A stretch of DNA of 5,821 nt from positions 1 to 5,821 of the forward strand of contig JACMMQ010000019.1 in assembly GCA_014378955.1 (NCBI GenBank). The letters are read 5' to 3'. The notes under the pieces were generated by a model. It searched no databases. It saw only the letters and a program-made list of their open reading frames with translations, and had not been told where the DNA came from. A program made the translations under genes and the position numbers. This document shows positions 5,002 to 5,821 of the stretch, piece by piece. Source of the stretch: Clostridia bacterium. GTDB lineage: Bacteria > Bacillota > Clostridia > SK-Y3 > JACMMQ01. Position 1 is the stretch's first letter, and every line of letters starts with the position of its first letter.

Positions 5002-5468
5002 GAATTGGACATGGCTTTGATGTACATAAATTGGTTGAAAATCGCAAGTTGATTTTAGGGGGTGTTGAAATCCCTTATGAAAAAGGCTTGCTTGGGCATT
5101 CGGATGCGGATGTTTTAATACATGCGATCATGGATGCGTTGTTAGGTGCTGTTGCATTGGGTGATATCGGCAAGCATTTTCCTGATACGGATGATCAATA
5201 CAAAGGTATTTCAAGCATCAAACTTTTAACGCATGTACAAACGCTATTAGAAAGTAATGGCTATAAAATAGGCAATATTGATGCAACCATCATCGCACAG
5301 CAACCGAAATTGGCGCCTTACATCCCAAAAATGTGCGAAAACATTGCAAAGGTTTTAAACATCCCCATTGATGCAATCAATGTGAAAGCAACTACGACAG
5401 AAGGTTTAGGCTTTACAGGCACGGGTGAGGGCATCGCTGCGCATGCGGTCTGTATTGTAAAATTATAA
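4998..5468 (+). CDS. ispF: IspF, 2-C-methyl-D-erythritol 2,4-cyclodiphosphate synthase
   Basis: A 156-residue IspF, normal length, which cyclises CDP-methylerythritol 2-phosphate with loss of CMP. The N-terminal GHGFDVH supplies the metal ligands Asp8 and His10, and His42 in [18 protein letters not shown] (34-51) completes the site. [11 protein letters not shown] follows. [16 protein letters not shown] and the C-terminal [20 protein letters not shown] are the CDP-binding and trimer-forming signatures. The start is TTG at 4998, within a TTGA overlap with the ispD stop (4999-5001), and a GAGGG-type ribosome binding site is at 4983-4987. The ATG at 4988 is in another frame. The overlap implies translational coupling with ispD. 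IspE, which acts between the two enzymes, is not in the window. Confidence 0.96.
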   Translation: MRIGHGFDVHKLVENRKLILGGVEIPYEKGLLGHSDADVLIHAIMDALLGAVALGDIGKHFPDTDDQYKGISSIKLLTHVQTLLESNGYKIGNIDATIIAQQPKLAPYIPKMCENIAKVLNIPIDAINVKATTTEGLGFTGTGEGIAAHAVCIVKL

Positions 5469-5495
5469 AATTCCCTTTTTGGAAGGATGGATAAA

Positions 5496-5821
5496 ATGAA
5501 AGTTTCTAAAATGTTTAATGCAACACTTCGTGAAGTTCCTGCCGAGGCTGAAATCGTTAGCCATCAGCTTATGCTTAGAGCTGGCTTGATGCGCAATTTA
5601 GCGGCTGGTGTATACTCATATTTACCGTTAGGCTATCGTTCAATCCGAAAGGTTGAGCAAATCGTACGTGAGGAAATGGATAAAGCAGGCGCACAAGAGC
5701 TTATCATGTCTGCACTTTTACCAGCGGAGTTTTATCAACAATCGGGTAGATGGGATGTTTTTGGCCCTGAGATGTTCCGATTAAAAGACCGTCATGACCG
5801 TGATTTTTGCTTAGGGCCTAC
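5496..5821 (+). CDS. proS: ProS, prolyl-tRNA synthetase (N-terminal part, runs off the window)
   Basis: The frame from ATG 5496 is open to the window edge, giving 108 full codons of a class II prolyl-tRNA synthetase, bacterial type. It contains [20 protein letters not shown] (27-46), the class II motif 1 region with the [14 protein letters not shown] helix, then [19 protein letters not shown] and [15 protein letters not shown], which lead into motif 2. This N-terminus resembles the long bacterial form that carries an editing domain between motifs 2 and 3, but that part is outside the window. An in-frame ATG at 5487 overlaps the ribosome binding site (AAGGA, 5483-5487), so 5496, 8 bases downstream of it, is preferred. 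It begins 27 bases after ispF with no terminator or T-box leader between, so it is probably co-transcribed with ispD-ispF. Confidence 0.95.
   Translation, partial: MKVSKMFNATLREVPAEAEIVSHQLMLRAGLMRNLAAGVYSYLPLGYRSIRKVEQIVREEMDKAGAQELIMSALLPAEFYQQSGRWDVFGPEMFRLKDRHDRDFCLGP

Noticed and set aside
5469..5495. A T-box leader or terminator before proS
   Set aside because: The gap is only 27 bases, far too short for a T-box, and TTCC/GGAA in it makes only a 4-bp stem.
1..5821. tRNA or rRNA genes, CRISPR arrays, transposase genes
   Set aside because: None was seen on reading both strands. The only repeats are the inverted repeats described, without regular spacers.

Overview
The window reads as a compact chromosomal housekeeping region from a low-to-moderate GC Gram-positive bacterium, most likely a member of the Clostridia (Bacillota). 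The grounds are strong AAGGAG/AGGAGG ribosome binding sites before almost every gene, three TTG starts, near-consensus sigma-A promoters, an RpiB-Upp-dCMP deaminase block, and a CarD-type regulator near ispD-ispF. This placement is inferred from style and gene order, and I cannot name a genus. All supported genes are on the + strand.

Layout. (1) 1-1265: the tail of an unidentified gene, then tsaE and tsaB, which make the tRNA t6A modification. The frequent companions rimI and tsaD do not follow. (2) 1288-3326: a transcription unit with its own consensus promoter, containing rpiB, upp, a dCMP deaminase gene and a 99-residue single-span membrane protein with a very acidic tail. It ends in a perfect 26-bp palindromic terminator. 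The first three genes form a logical nucleotide-salvage group: RpiB makes ribose 5-phosphate (the PRPP precursor), Upp uses PRPP to make UMP, and dCMP deaminase supplies dUMP for dTMP synthesis. (3) 3340-3946: a single-gene unit with an extended -10 promoter, a CarD-family RNA polymerase-binding regulator and a small terminator. (4) 3947-4254: about 310 bases with no gene. Positions 4013-4221 are almost entirely made of eight consecutive hairpins, a likely dispersed repeat or structured element. (5) 4255-5821: ispD and ispF (MEP isoprenoid pathway, overlapping by 4 bases), then the start of proS (prolyl-tRNA synthetase), which runs off the window.

Three start sites differ from the longest open frames and were set by ribosome binding sites: dCMP deaminase (TTG at 2458), the small membrane protein (ATG at 2971) and CarD (ATG at 3430). 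The gene content is mostly ordinary. The least explained parts are the hairpin-packed region before ispD, the acidic-tailed membrane protein and its long palindrome, and the rpiB promoter, which puts the transcript start almost on the ribosome binding site.
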